From NCBI GenBank assembly GCA_905479655.1, contig CAJQNK010000270.1:1-38449 (forward strand): a stretch of 38,449 nucleotides of DNA, written 5' to 3'. Below the pieces are notes generated by a model. The model saw nothing but the letters and a program-made list of their open reading frames with translations. It made no database searches and was not told the DNA's origin. The DNA is from an uncultured bacterium (GTDB lineage Bacteria; Acidobacteriota; Thermoanaerobaculia; Multivoradales; JAHEKO01). Position numbers and translations under genes: made by a program. Position 1 is the first letter of the stretch. Every line of letters starts with the position of its first letter. Shown one piece after another: positions 8,967-18,249 of this stretch.

Positions 8967-11549
8967 TCATCCCGTCTCCGTCGGCTCGATCGGCGTTCCG
9001 GGCTCCCTCCCGGTCTCGGCTCGCGAGCCCAGCAGGGAGCGCACCCTCCGCCGGAGCTGCCCCGCGGTGAACGGCTTCTGCAGGAGTTCGACCCCCTCGT
9101 CGAGGATGCCGTGCCGGGAGAGGATCCGGTCCGTGTACCCGGAGATGAAGAGGACCTGCACGTCGCCCAAGCGGTGGCGCAACCTGCCGACGAGCGAGGG
9201 TCCGTTCATGTCGGGCATGACGACATCGCTGATCACGAGGCGCGGCAGCTCCTCGAGCTGTTCGAGGCGGTCGATGGCCTGGCGACCGTTCGCGGCCGCC
9301 ACCACCGTGTAGCCGTCCTCGCTCAGGATGAGGGAGAGGAGCCGGCGGACGGATCTCTCGTCCTCGACGACCAGGATCGTGCCGCTGGCGGCCCCCGGCG
9401 GCGCCGCCTCGTCGTCGTCTGCCGGCGTCTCCTCGCGGGCTCGAGCATCGACCAGGGGTAGGTAGATGCGGAACGTTGCGCCATGCCCGGTTTGGCTGTA
9501 AACCCCAATGAAGCCCTCGTTCTGCTTCACGATGCCGTACACGGTGGACAGGCCGAGCCCGGTTCCCTCGCCCGGCCCCTTGGTGGTGTAGAACGGCTCG
9601 AAGATCCGCTCGATCTCGCCCGGCTCGATGCCGCAACCGGTGTCGCTGACGACGAGCCGGTAGTAGCGGCCGGGCGGGATCTCGAACTCGCCGTCGATCA
9701 GCGGTTCGCGCAGCTCGAGGATGTCGCATTCGATGGCCATCGTGCCGCCGTCGGGCATGGCGTCCCGGCAGTTCACGGCCAGGTTGATCAGGATCTGCTC
9801 GAGCTGGCCGGGGTCGGCCAGGACGAGAGCGGGCTCGCTCGTCAGCTGGACCTCGAGCCGCAGATCCTCTCCCAGGAGCCGCTTCAGGATCCTGCTGGAA
9901 TCGCTGATGATCGACGACGGGTCGATGGGCCGGGGATCGCGCACCTGCTGGCGGCTGAACGCCAGGAGCTGGCTGGTGACGCGCGCGGCCTGCTCGGCCG
10001 CCGCCCGGATCTCGTCCAGGGACTCGTGAATCACCCCCGAACCGGCGCGTGACTCCGCCGCCGCGATCTCGCAGTTGCCGAGGATCGCCGTCAGCAGGTT
10101 GTTGAAGTCGTGGGCCACGCCTCCCGCGAGACGACCGATCGCCTCCATCTTCTGCGCTTGGCGGAGTTGCTCCTCGCTGCGCTGCAGGGCCTCCTCGGCC
10201 TCTCGTCGCTCCGTCACGTCGCGCGACGTCACGATCACGCTGGGAGGGTCTTCGCGGGTCGCCGCGCCGACCGCCTCGAAGTGGCGCCAGGTACCGTCCT
10301 TGTGGAAGCCGCGGTAGTCGACAGCATGCAGTCTCGTGGGCTCCTCGATGGCGCTGCGCAGCACCTCGCGGACGCGCTCGCGGTCCAGGGGATGCACGAA
10401 ATCCAACGCCTTGCGCCCCTCGAGCTCCTCGGCCGAGAGCCCCAGCACCCGTTGCGTCGACGGGCCGACGAACAGGACGTTGCCCTCGGCGTCGAGCTCG
10501 GCGACCACATCCGAGACGTTCGAGAGCAGCCGCCGGAAGCGCTCCTCCTGCCGCCTGCGCTCCACCTGGGAGGCGTGGCGCTCGGTGATGTCGACGGCGC
10601 TGATCACCGCTCCGGTGACCTGGTCGGAGTCGTCCGTCACCGGCACCGCGCTCAGCACGATCCGGCGGACGTCGCCCTGGGGCTGGCGGTAGAGCAGCTC
10701 GCGCTGGCGTGTCGTCTCGCCGTGCTCGAGGGCGCGGATGACCGGCATCTCCTCCAGGGCGAGCTGCCGCCCGTCGGCCGGGTCCCGAGCGTCCCAGCTG
10801 ACGTCCCGGCCCCGCGTGCCGACCAGCGTGTCGCGGTCGGCGCCCCAGATCTCGGCGGCCGCCCGGTTGGCGAAGACGACCACGAACTCACGATCGACGT
10901 AGAGGATCCCTTCGAGGGTCGCGTCCAGGATGTGGGCCACCAGCTCGCGACTCTCCACCAGCTCCCGTTCGCGCCGACGTCTCTGGGAGATGTCGCGGAC
11001 GACGCTGACAGCGGTCGACCGGTCTTTGGTGGCGAAGAAGACGGTGTGCTCGGTGGCGATCTCGACACCGTCGCGCCGCCGCATGAGGTGCTGGGTTCGA
11101 AAGACGCCGTCCTGCTCCAGCTTGGGGAAGCCGCGCTCCTCGAACGCCCGGAACCCCTCGTCGTCGACGTGCAGGAGGCGCGTGGATCGACCGATCAGCT
11201 CGTTCTGCGGGTAGCCGAAGAGGTCCTCCGCCGCGCGGTTGCATGCCGTGATCTTCCGCGTTCGCACGTCGACGAAGAGGACGGCGTCGCGGAGACCGCC
11301 GAAGACGCGGGCCAGGCTCTCGCGGATCACCTCGAGGTCGGCGTCCGAGCGTTGCCGGAGCCTCGTCTCCCGGGTGATCAGGAAGTGGATCAGCGCCGTG
11401 CTCAGGCCGACGAACAGCAGTCCCTTGCCAATACTGAGGCCCAGGATCTCGTGGTCGCCATCGGTCCCGAGCATCCAGAGGTCGCCGAGGAGGATCCAGG
11501 CGGCTCCGAAGAGCGCATACTGGAGCGCGACCTTCAGAGGTGGGCTCAT
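8967..11549 (-). CDS. Membrane hybrid histidine kinase with three PAS domains
   Basis: This 860-residue sensor kinase has two membrane spans (about 8-27 and 42-59) and then three PAS domains (about 80-190, 200-325, 335-450). A HisKA domain follows with phospho-accepting H480 in VAHDFNNLL. The ATPase domain has N box [10 protein letters not shown]1 DTGCG and G2 [11 protein letters not shown]-terminal receiver domain (723-840) has the phospho-acceptor D775 in ISDVVMPD and K825. Hybrid kinases of this kind relay phosphate to a separate response regulator, none of which is adjacent. The start is the Met before the first membrane span; the frame is open further upstream but without homology. Confidence 0.9.
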   Translation of the reverse strand: MSPPLKVALQYALFGAAWILLGDLWMLGTDGDHEILGLSIGKGLLFVGLSTALIHFLITRETRLRQRSDADLEVIRESLARVFGGLRDAVLFVDVRTRKITACNRAAEDLFGYPQNELIGRSTRLLHVDDEGFRAFEERGFPKLEQDGVFRTQHLMRRRDGVEIATEHTVFFATKDRSTAVSVVRDISQRRRRERELVESRELVAHILDATLEGILYVDREFVVVFANRAAAEIWGADRDTLVGTRGRDVSWDARDPADGRQLALEEMPVIRALEHGETTRQRELLYRQPQGDVRRIVLSAVPVTDDSDQVTGAVISAVDITERHASQVERRRQEERFRRLLSNVSDVVAELDAEGNVLFVGPSTQRVLGLSAEELEGRKALDFVHPLDRERVREVLRSAIEEPTRLHAVDYRGFHKDGTWRHFEAVGAATREDPPSVIVTSRDVTERREAEEALQRSEEQLRQAQKMEAIGRLAGGVAHDFNNLLTAILGNCEIAAAESRAGSGVIHESLDEIRAAAEQAARVTSQLLAFSRQQVRDPRPIDPSSIISDSSRILKRLLGEDLRLEVQLTSEPALVLADPGQLEQILINLAVNCRDAMPDGGTMAIECDILELREPLIDGEFEIPPGRYYRLVVSDTGCGIEPGEIERIFEPFYTTKGPGEGTGLGLSTVYGIVKQNEGFIGVYSQTGHGATFRIYLPLVDARAREETPADDDEAAPPGAASGTILVVEDERSVRRLLSLILSEDGYTVVAAANGRQAIDRLEQLEELPRLVISDVVMPDMNGPSLVGRLRHRLGDVQVLFISGYTDRILSRHGILDEGVELLQKPFTAGQLRRRVRSLLGSRAETGREPGTPIEPTETG

Positions 11550-11594
11550 CGCATGGGGGCTGTCGAAAAAGGGGATCAAACCACTATCGTAAGG

Positions 11595-11600
11595 ATTATA
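11595..11600 (-). promoter_or_regulatory. Possible -10 box for the histidine kinase
   Basis: On the minus strand the perfect hexamer TATAAT lies in the AT-richest part of the gap upstream of the kinase, 45 bases before its start. No convincing -35 hexamer is found at the expected distance, so this is a tentative call. Confidence 0.3.
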
Positions 11601-11695
11601 GCGTCTGCGGGACCTCGCGGGAGTGCCGCCGCGTCGTGGGTCGTGGCCCTCGGACAACGCGCCGCGGTGCATGCGTCGTGAGTGGCGGCTGCCCC

Positions 11696-12055
11696 TCAGC
11701 GTGGCTCGACGATCAGGTAGACCGAGGTCGTCTCGCCGACGTTGAGCACCTCGTGCCACGCGACGCCCTCGCTCGACCAGTGGTATCCGGTGGGCAGGTC
11801 CACCTCTCGGGTACCGCCGGCCGCGTCGGTGATCCGCATCCGCCCGCCCGCCAGCACGTAGCCGAAGTGGGGCGCATGGAAGTGACGCTCGTGACCGACA
11901 CCGGGCGGGAAGGAGCAGCGCAGGACGCGCTGTCGGTCGTCCTCGTGGAGCCGCTCGCAGACCGGACGGCCGTGCCAACCCGCGGCCAGGGGGTCGGGCA
12001 GCTGGGCGCCCGGAACGGGTTTCCGGGCCGCGCTCGGGGTCGGCGGCGCCTCCAC
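11696..12055 (-). CDS. Cupin-domain protein, probably exported
   Basis: The product of about 119 residues is a single cupin barrel. Motif 1 is GHERHFHAPHFGYVLAGG (His-rich metal site) and motif 2 is GYHWSSEGVAWHEVLNVG. It is a small metal-binding beta-barrel; the substrate is not predictable. The listed start is a GTG. In the same frame, directly upstream as far as 12130, the codons spell a convincing signal peptide (ATVLCLALAVAPATGAPAG), so the real protein is probably secreted. No ATG, GTG or TTG lies at its head, only an ATC at 12128-12130 with gggag five bases before it. Confidence 0.7.
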   Translation of the reverse strand: MEAPPTPSAARKPVPGAQLPDPLAAGWHGRPVCERLHEDDRQRVLRCSFPPGVGHERHFHAPHFGYVLAGGRMRITDAAGGTREVDLPTGYHWSSEGVAWHEVLNVGETTSVYLIVEPR

Positions 12056-12295
12056 GCCGGCCGGGGCCCCCGTGGCGGGGGCGACGGCCAGGGCCAGGCA
12101 CAGGACGGTGGCGGGGCGGAGGTGTCGGATGGCGTCTCCCGGGGACGCCGGCGATCTTAGCCTGACCTTCTCGCCGGGTGTCGCTCAGATCTCGTCGCGG
12201 GTCCGCTGACGGCGCCCGCCGTCGCGTCCCGGCCGTCGGTATACTCCCGACGCCTTGATCCCCCCGACGCCGCCCATCCCCTCTCCCTCCGACGC

Positions 12296-14245
12296 ATGAG
12301 CGAACCCGCGAGCCTCGACTGCTACGCGGACGAGACGCTACGCCGCCTCGTGCCGCGGCTGGAGGAGCGCTTCGCCTTCCGCGTCGAGGAAGGAGAGTGG
12401 GAGGGGTATCTGCAGCGGGTGTACACCCACTTTCCGCGGCTGTTCGCCCTGCTGCACGGGCTCTACGGTCACGAGTACGACTTCTTCTACTATCTCGACG
12501 ACATCCTCGGCACGGCGACCAAGGCGTGGATCGAGAGGTCGGGGGAGCTCAAGGCGCTCGACGGGCTGCGCGAGGCCGACCCCCACTGGTACCAGTCCCA
12601 CCGAGTGGTCGGCGCCATGGCCTACGTTGACCTGTTCGCCGGCGATCTGGCGGGGTTGCGGGAGAGGATCCCCTACCTCATCGAGCTGGGGGTGACCTAC
12701 CTGCACCTGATGCCGCTCTTCCATTCGCCGGAGGGCGACGACGACGGTGGCTATGCGGTGTCGAGCTACCGCGAGGTGGATCCGAAGCTCGGCTCGATGG
12801 AGGAGCTCGGTCAGCTGGCGACCGAGTTGCGACGCCACGGCATCAGCCTGGTGCTCGACTTCGTCTTCAACCACACCACCGACGAGCACGAGTGGGCTCA
12901 GGGGGCGCTGGCCGGTAAGGAGGAGTACCAGGAGTACTACCGGATGTTCCCGGACCGGACGATGCCCGACGCCTTCGAGCGGACCGTCCGACCGATCTTC
13001 CCCGACGAGCATCCGGGCTCGTTCACCTACCGCAGCCGGATCCGTCGATGGGTCTGGACGTCGTTCCACAACTACCAGTGGGATCTTAACTACGAGAACC
13101 CGGCGGTGTTCAACGCCATGGCCCGCGAGATGCTCTTCCTGGCCAATCAGGGCGTCGAGGTTCTGCGCCTCGACGCGGTGGCCTTCCTGTGGAAGCGCCT
13201 CGGCACGAGCTGCGAGAACCTGCCCGAGGCCCACGCGCTGATCCGGGCGTTCAACGCCGTGGCGAAGATCGCCGCCCCGGCCCTCGAGTTCAAGTCGGAG
13301 GCCATCGTCCAACCGGACGAGGTGGCCCGGTACATCGACGAGGACGAGTGCCCGCTGTCGTACAACCCGAACCTGATGGCGCTGCTCTGGGAGGCGCTCG
13401 CCACGCGCGAGGTGAAGCTCCTGCATCATTCGATGCGCAAGCGGTTCGCCATCGCCCCGGGCTGCGCCTGGGTCGACTACGTGCGCTGTCACGACGACAT
13501 CGGCTGGGCCTTCTCGGACGAGGACGCCCGGGAGATTGGGATCGACCCGGTGGGGCACCGCCGCTTTCTCACGGACTTCTACACGGGGCGGTTCCCGGGC
13601 AGCTTCGCCCGCGGCCTGCCGTTCCAGGAGGATCCGGCCACCGGGGACGCCCGGGTCTCGGGCACGGCCGCCTCCCTGTGCGGCCTGGAGAAGGCCGAGG
13701 CGGAGGGCGACGAGACCGAGCGCGAGCTCGCCGTCCGCCGGCTGGCCCTGCTCCACGGCATCCTCTTCACCATCGGCGGCGTTCCCCTGCTCTACCTGGG
13801 CGACGAGATCGGGACGCTCAACGACTACTCGTTCCAGGACGTCGTGGACACGGCGGGCGACAGTCGCTGGCTCCACCGGCCGGCCTTCGACTGGGATCGG
13901 GCCGCGCGCCGGAAGGACCCGCAGACGATCCCGGGTCGGATCTACCCGGACCTGCTGCGCCTGGTTCAGGTTCGCCAGCACAACCTGGCCCTGTCGCGCT
14001 CGGAGACCGAGTTCGTCGAGAGCGGCAACCCCCACGTCTTCGCCTTCTTCCGGCAGAACGAGGGCCAGAGCGCCCTGGTGGTGGCGAACTTCAGCGAGCG
14101 CCCGCAGAGGGTCGAGGCCCGGCGCCTGCGCCGTCTCGGCCTGCGCCGCACCTTCACCGACGTCCTGGCCGGCAGCACCGTGGTGGCCACCGACGAGCTG
14201 ACACTGGAGCCCTACCAGCTGATGGTGCTGGTGGGGATCCGCTAG
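12296..14245 (+). CDS. Amylosucrase (GH13 family)
   Basis: This 649-residue enzyme would split sucrose, build an alpha-1,4-glucan and release fructose (amylosucrase, GH13 subfamily 4). The length and order match the Neisseria enzyme: an all-helical N-terminal domain (1-100), a barrel starting near MAYVDLFAGDL, and conserved region VLDFVFNHT. The nucleophile is D293 in VLRLDAVAFLWK, the acid/base E335 in FKSEAIVQPDE, and H399-D400-D401 lie in RCHDDIGWAF. These sit seven residues later than their Neisseria counterparts. No signal peptide is seen, so it is cytoplasmic. Glycogen-like storage from sucrose, or sucrose breakdown, is the likely role; related GH13 sucrose enzymes are the alternative. 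Confidence 0.88.
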   Translation: MSEPASLDCYADETLRRLVPRLEERFAFRVEEGEWEGYLQRVYTHFPRLFALLHGLYGHEYDFFYYLDDILGTATKAWIERSGELKALDGLREADPHWYQSHRVVGAMAYVDLFAGDLAGLRERIPYLIELGVTYLHLMPLFHSPEGDDDGGYAVSSYREVDPKLGSMEELGQLATELRRHGISLVLDFVFNHTTDEHEWAQGALAGKEEYQEYYRMFPDRTMPDAFERTVRPIFPDEHPGSFTYRSRIRRWVWTSFHNYQWDLNYENPAVFNAMAREMLFLANQGVEVLRLDAVAFLWKRLGTSCENLPEAHALIRAFNAVAKIAAPALEFKSEAIVQPDEVARYIDEDECPLSYNPNLMALLWEALATREVKLLHHSMRKRFAIAPGCAWVDYVRCHDDIGWAFSDEDAREIGIDPVGHRRFLTDFYTGRFPGSFARGLPFQEDPATGDARVSGTAASLCGLEKAEAEGDETERELAVRRLALLHGILFTIGGVPLLYLGDEIGTLNDYSFQDVVDTAGDSRWLHRPAFDWDRAARRKDPQTIPGRIYPDLLRLVQVRQHNLALSRSETEFVESGNPHVFAFFRQNEGQSALVVANFSERPQRVEARRLRRLGLRRTFTDVLAGSTVVATDELTLEPYQLMVLVGIR

Positions 14246-14252
14246 TGCCCCG

Positions 14253-14408
14253 TGCGGCAGGAGGTTGCCCTACCGCGGAAGCGGTGCCGCCGGCCCGGAG
14301 CCGTCCGGATCCTCGGCCCGTAGACCCACTACGCACCTCGAATCCGAACGAAGCCGGCCTCGCCGCTCCACTCCCACGCCTACGGCCACTCCCGCCGTGC
14401 AGGCTCCT
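14253..14408. repeat. Dispersed repeat, copy 1 (156 bp)
   Basis: This stretch lines up without gaps against 38151-38306, an offset of 23,898 bases, with only scattered differences. It contains a small hairpin (cgtagacccactacg, five-base-pair stem). It falls between amylosucrase and the truncated sulfatase-like gene, where no gene is seen up to 14548. The ends are less clearly inverted than in copy 2, so copy 1 may be the older insertion. Confidence 0.85.
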
Positions 14409-14548
14409 TGGGATCGGACTTAACATGCTGGTATTTCAATATCTGGGTATCTCCAGGGCCACTGTCGCTTCCCGGATCGGAAGAACGCACCGCTGGCCTA
14501 CTCCTTACGGAGTGACGGGAGTTCCTTCCTCCCGCGCCGAGTTCCTCC

Positions 14549-15214
14549 ATGGTCCGAATCGCTCCAGGACGAGGTGTCGCGCGGGTCCTGTGGACCGGAC
14601 TCGCGACGGTCTGTCTCCTGCTCGGGTCAGACTGCGGATCTCCTCAGGGTGCCCGGCAGGCTGATCAGGCCGATCGCCCGCCCCACATCGTCGTCTATCT
14701 GGCGGACACGCTGCGGGCCGATCACCTCGGGCTCTACGGCCACTCCCGTCCGACCTCGCCGCGGCTCGACGCCCTGGGTGAGGAGGCCGTCGTCTTCGAG
14801 CGGGCCTACGCGCCGAGCTCCTGGACCAAGGCGTCGACCGCCTCGCTCCTGACCGGTCTCGATCCGCTCGCTCACGGCGCTGTCTCCCGCCGCCACCGTG
14901 TCCCGTCGCGCACCGTCCTCGTCGCGGAGGCCCTGAGCGAGCGCGGATACCGGACCGGCGCCGTGGTCACCAATCCCCACGTCGTCGCCCGTTTCGGCTT
15001 CGACCAGGGGTTCGACGCCTTCCGTGACCTGGGGAAGCTGGGCATCCGCCCCAGGGAGCTGCGCTCCGATCGGGTCCATCGGGAGCTGGTCGACCTCCTG
15101 CCGCGCCGTGGCGGACCGCCCGTCTTCCTCTACGTCCACACGATCGATCCCCACGCACCCAACAACCCGCCCGCGCCCTACGACCGGCTGTTCACCGACG
15201 ATCCTCAGCCGTGA
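14549..15214 (+). pseudogene. Truncated sulfatase-like lipoprotein, N-terminal third only
   Basis: These 221 residues correspond to the first third of the 615-residue sulfatase-like protein at 26577-28424, closely similar throughout. They begin with a lipoprotein-type signal (LLLGSDCG), then metal-site segment VVYLADTLRADHLGLYG, the APSSWTKASTASLLTG active-site strand and HTIDPHAPNNPPAPYD. Right after DRLFTDD the similarity ends and a stop follows. The lost part holds the remaining metal ligands (DHGEE), so it cannot be active. The stop lies 10 bases into the opposing synthetase gene, which is also broken off here. Confidence 0.75.
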
Positions 15215-16152
15215 CGCAGCGACGGCGGGCAGGCGGAACCGCCGATGACCACCCTCTCCAGGCGGCCGAGGCCCTTGCCGGAGCGCTCCAGGTGGTCGAC
15301 GAGGCCCAGCCAGACGGTGGGTACGCCGGCGGCGAAGGTGACGCCCTCCTCCTCGATCAGCGCCTGCAGGGTCCCGGGATCGCCCAGGTACGGGCCGGGG
15401 AGCACGAGCTTGGCGCCCACCATCGGCGCGCTGTAGGGCAGACCCCAGGCGTTGACGTGGAACATCGGGGCGACCGGCAGCGCGACGTCGCGCGCTCCCA
15501 GGCCCATGGCGTCGGGCAGGGCGGCGGCGTAGGTGTGGAGCACGGTCGACCGGTGGCTGTACAGGACCCCCTTGGGATGACCGGTGGTGCCGGAGGTGTA
15601 GCAGAGCGAGCTGGCCGTCCGCTCGTCGAGCGTGGGCCAGTCGTACCCGTCGCCCTCGGCGGCCAGGAGGGTCTCGTAGCAGGCCAGCCCGGGCAGCGTC
15701 GAGTCGGTCGGCATCTCCGACTCCGCGGCCAGAAGGACGAAGCCGGCGACGGAGTCGAGCCGGTCCGCCAGCCGCTCGACGAGGGGCAGGAAGGCCGGGT
15801 CGAGGAAGAGCACGCGGTCCTCGGCGTGGCGCGCGATGTAGGCGATCTCGTCGTCGAAGAGCCGCGGGTTGATGGTGTGGCAGACTCGGCCGGAGCACGA
15901 GACGGCGTAGACGATCTCGAGGTGGCGGTGGTCGCTGAAGGCCAGGGTCGCCACGCGATCTCCGCGCTCGACACCCAGCCGGTCGAGGGCGTTGGCCAGC
16001 CGACGGGCGCGGCGAAACGCGTCGGCGTAGGAGATGCGGTGGCGCAGCCCGGTCGCGGTGGCCGAGACGACCTCGCGCTCGCCGTGCTCGCGCTCCGCAT
16101 GACGCAGGATGGCGCTGATGAGCAGCGGGGTGTCCATCATCAGTCCGAGCAT
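15205..16152 (-). pseudogene. Truncated AMP-dependent acyl-CoA synthetase
   Basis: These 315 residues are the N-terminal part of a fatty acyl-CoA ligase (ANL superfamily), usually about 540 residues. Visible are the ATP-binding P-loop YTSGTTGHPKG, the following SHRSTVLH, a PMFHVNAWG segment and VVIGGSACPP. Translation stops a few residues later, so the hinge, the adenylate-binding YGxTE motif and the whole C-terminal catalytic lid are missing. The gene has a good start (ggagg eight bases ahead). It was probably functional before a deletion that also removed the end of the convergent sulfatase-like gene. Confidence 0.8.
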
Positions 16153-16384
16153 GTTGAGCCCTCCGGGCGGGTGTCTCCGGTGTTGCGGCGAGAGCCGAGT
16201 CTACGTTCCTCCAGGGTGGATCGACCGCCGGGACGAGGGCGCTCCGGCGACGGTTCGCCCCGGGCCCGATTTGTCGTCGGGAAGCGGTGGGTCCGGGCGG
16301 GCCGCGTCGTGGCGCGGGAGGATGCGGGAGAGGGAGGATCGCATCGGGGCATCGACTCCCGGCGACTCCCGCGCGCCCCCGCGA

Positions 16385-17587
16385 TCAGGCCTCTTGCTCC
16401 TCCGGGGGCCGGATCCGCCGGAAGGCGGCGAAGAGGGCCAGGTCGTAGACGATCTTCATGGTGGCGCCGATCACCAACGGCGCGCCGAGGGAGAGGTGCT
16501 GCATCGCGAGGCCCGCCAGGACCGGCCCGACCGCCCAGCCCACGAGGCGGACCAGGTTGGTGATCCCCGACGCGGCGGTCCGGTCCCCCGGCTCGACGAC
16601 CGCCATGACGTAGGAGACGCGGGTCGGTACGTCCATCTCGACCAGGCACTCCCGGAGGAGGAAGAGGAGCGCCCGCACCGGGAACGACTCCACGGTCGCC
16701 ACCGCCACCAGCAGCAGGCTGGACGGGATGTGGGTGAAGACCATCGTGTTGACCAGCCCGAAACGGCGCGCCAGCCACGCCGCGCCGAAGTTGGAGACCA
16801 GGTTGGCCAACCGCGCGGCGAAGAACAGTCCGGCCACGGTGGTGGCCGAGACGCCGAAGCGCTCGAAGAAGAAGTACGAGAGCAGGGTGGTGACCAGGAA
16901 CCCGCCGCCCAGCGAGTCCAGCGAGAAGAGCAGCGAGAGGCGGGTGACGATCCGGCGTCCCTGGGGGGAGAGTCTCCGTGCGGCGCGGGGCACCACCGGC
17001 TCGACCGCGGGCGAGAGGCTCAGGTAGAGCGGGACGGTCGCCAGCATGAGCAGGGGGTACACGGCCAGCGTCGTGCGGGCCGCGGTGGCGAGGGTGAGCC
17101 CGAGCCCAGCAGCCAGCAAGCCCGGCAGCCCGGCGACGAGGCTGCCCAGGGCGTGGCCGGCGTCCTGCAGGGCCGAGTACCACGCGAAGGCGAAGGTCCG
17201 GCGTTCGGGCGGGACCGTGGCCGGCAGGGTCGCCTGCTCGAGGATGACCGCTCCGCCGCGGTCCCGGCCCATGGCGTTGAGCATGCCCAGGCCCGCCAGC
17301 ACGACGAGGGGGCCGGTCGACTCCGGCACCAGGAAGGCGCCGCCCGCCGCCGCGGCGAGCACGCTCAGACCCACCAGGGTCCGCCGCCGCCCCCAGCGAT
17401 CGGCCCGCAGGGTCACCGCGAAGGCCGCCAGGGCGGCTCCGGCAAGCCCCGCCGTCGAGACGGCTCCGATCGCGCCGGCGTCCAGCCCGATCTCGGCCAG
17501 GTAGATCCCGGTCAGGACCCCGACGGTCGAGGTCCCGACCGCGCGCAGGGTGGTGGCGGCCAGGAGGCCGCGTCGATCGGCGGTCAC
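16385..17587 (-). CDS. MFS transporter
   Basis: This encodes 400 residues from a GTG start, with about 12 hydrophobic spans in two halves. The MFS loop between helices 2 and 3 is visible as LRADRWGRRRTLVG, and there is a central charged loop near PRAARRLSPQGRRIVTR. It is a secondary transporter for a small molecule or drug; the substrate is not readable. The GTG at 17585-17587 overlaps the stop of an upstream remnant (GTGA), which argues for this start over the more distant Met, whose extra 28 residues are hydrophilic and unlike a transporter N-terminus. Confidence 0.8.
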   Translation of the reverse strand: MTADRRGLLAATTLRAVGTSTVGVLTGIYLAEIGLDAGAIGAVSTAGLAGAALAAFAVTLRADRWGRRRTLVGLSVLAAAAGGAFLVPESTGPLVVLAGLGMLNAMGRDRGGAVILEQATLPATVPPERRTFAFAWYSALQDAGHALGSLVAGLPGLLAAGLGLTLATAARTTLAVYPLLMLATVPLYLSLSPAVEPVVPRAARRLSPQGRRIVTRLSLLFSLDSLGGGFLVTTLLSYFFFERFGVSATTVAGLFFAARLANLVSNFGAAWLARRFGLVNTMVFTHIPSSLLLVAVATVESFPVRALLFLLRECLVEMDVPTRVSYVMAVVEPGDRTAASGITNLVRLVGWAVGPVLAGLAMQHLSLGAPLVIGATMKIVYDLALFAAFRRIRPPEEQEA

Positions 17588-17880
17588 GGGCGCGCCTCGC
17601 CTCGAAGCGTCCGGAGGGTAGGCCTCCCGTCGTTCGTTTCGGCTCGGCGGATTCTCTCCTGCGGCTGCCACCGGCTGTCGGCGGCGATCGCGTCGTGGAC
17701 CCGGCAGTTGTCCTCGTCGTTGCGCACCTCGAGGCCGAGGTGGGTGCGCGCGTCGGGCGGAGCGGTCCAGGAGGTGAAGTGAAGCGGCTCCATCAGCCCG
17801 TCCGGGGAAGGCGAACTCGCCGCCCGCAGCCGCGCGACCCAGGTCGACCAGGCCCCGACGGTCGGCGAGGTCGCGGGTCT
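17584..17880 (-). pseudogene. Possible NUDIX hydrolase C-terminal remnant
   Basis: The last 80 codons of this frame read WSTWVARLRA, then DGLMEPLHFTSWTAPPDAR, then IAADSRWQPQERI and a final PTLRTLRG. This order resembles the C-terminal part of NUDT19-like NUDIX hydrolases (W-x-x-W-x-x-R-L, DGLxPFxxWxTPxxxPxR, DSRWxxPxEA, PTLRTL). The catalytic NUDIX box is absent and the upstream codons look random, so this would be a broken gene. Its stop forms a GTGA overlap with the start of the MFS gene, which suggests that the two were once coupled. A short product from the ATG at 17793 (69 residues) is possible. Family call by eye only. Confidence 0.4.
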
Positions 17881-17903
17881 ACGAAGTGCCCCGGGCCGGG
17901 ACC

Positions 17904-18236
17904 TCACTCGGCCACGCGGGCGGCCGCGGAGCGCCGCATGGCGCCAGCGAGGGTCAGGGCACCGACCTCGGGTGAGGGGTGGCGGTCGAAGTGTGCCTGC
18001 ACCTCGGGGCCGCGCAGGCTCGCGCCCCCGTGACGCACGGCCAGGTGGACCAGCTCGATCCTGGCCGCGTCCGTGCGGACCTTCAAGGTTCGAGCGACTC
18101 CGAGAGCGGCGCAGACATCGTCCCGGACGGCCGCGAACGGCCTGTCGGTCGGGAACTGCTGCGCGTACCAGCGCGCGTACCGGTCGTCCAGGAGTCCCTG
18201 GAGCACCTCCCACTGGGGGCCGCGGATGGTCAGCAC
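17904..18236 (-). CDS. Small helical protein next to the amidoligase-like gene
   Basis: This encodes 110 residues, mostly helical, beginning MLTIRGPQWEVLQGLLDDRY with an FP pair near residue 28 and ending with a basic tail. I do not recognise the family. It follows the large amidoligase-like gene by 13 bases on the same strand, so the two are probably co-expressed, and it may be a substrate, carrier or partner of that enzyme. It has no signal peptide, membrane span or cysteine cluster. Confidence 0.6.
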   Translation of the reverse strand: MLTIRGPQWEVLQGLLDDRYARWYAQQFPTDRPFAAVRDDVCAALGVARTLKVRTDAARIELVHLAVRHGGASLRGPEVQAHFDRHPSPEVGALTLAGAMRRSAAARVAE

Positions 18237-18249
18237 CTGGATACCGGCC

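Noticed and set aside
12240..12245. TATACT box upstream of amylosucrase
   Set aside because: There is no -35 partner and it lies about 50 bases from the start inside a small palindrome; too weak to call a promoter.
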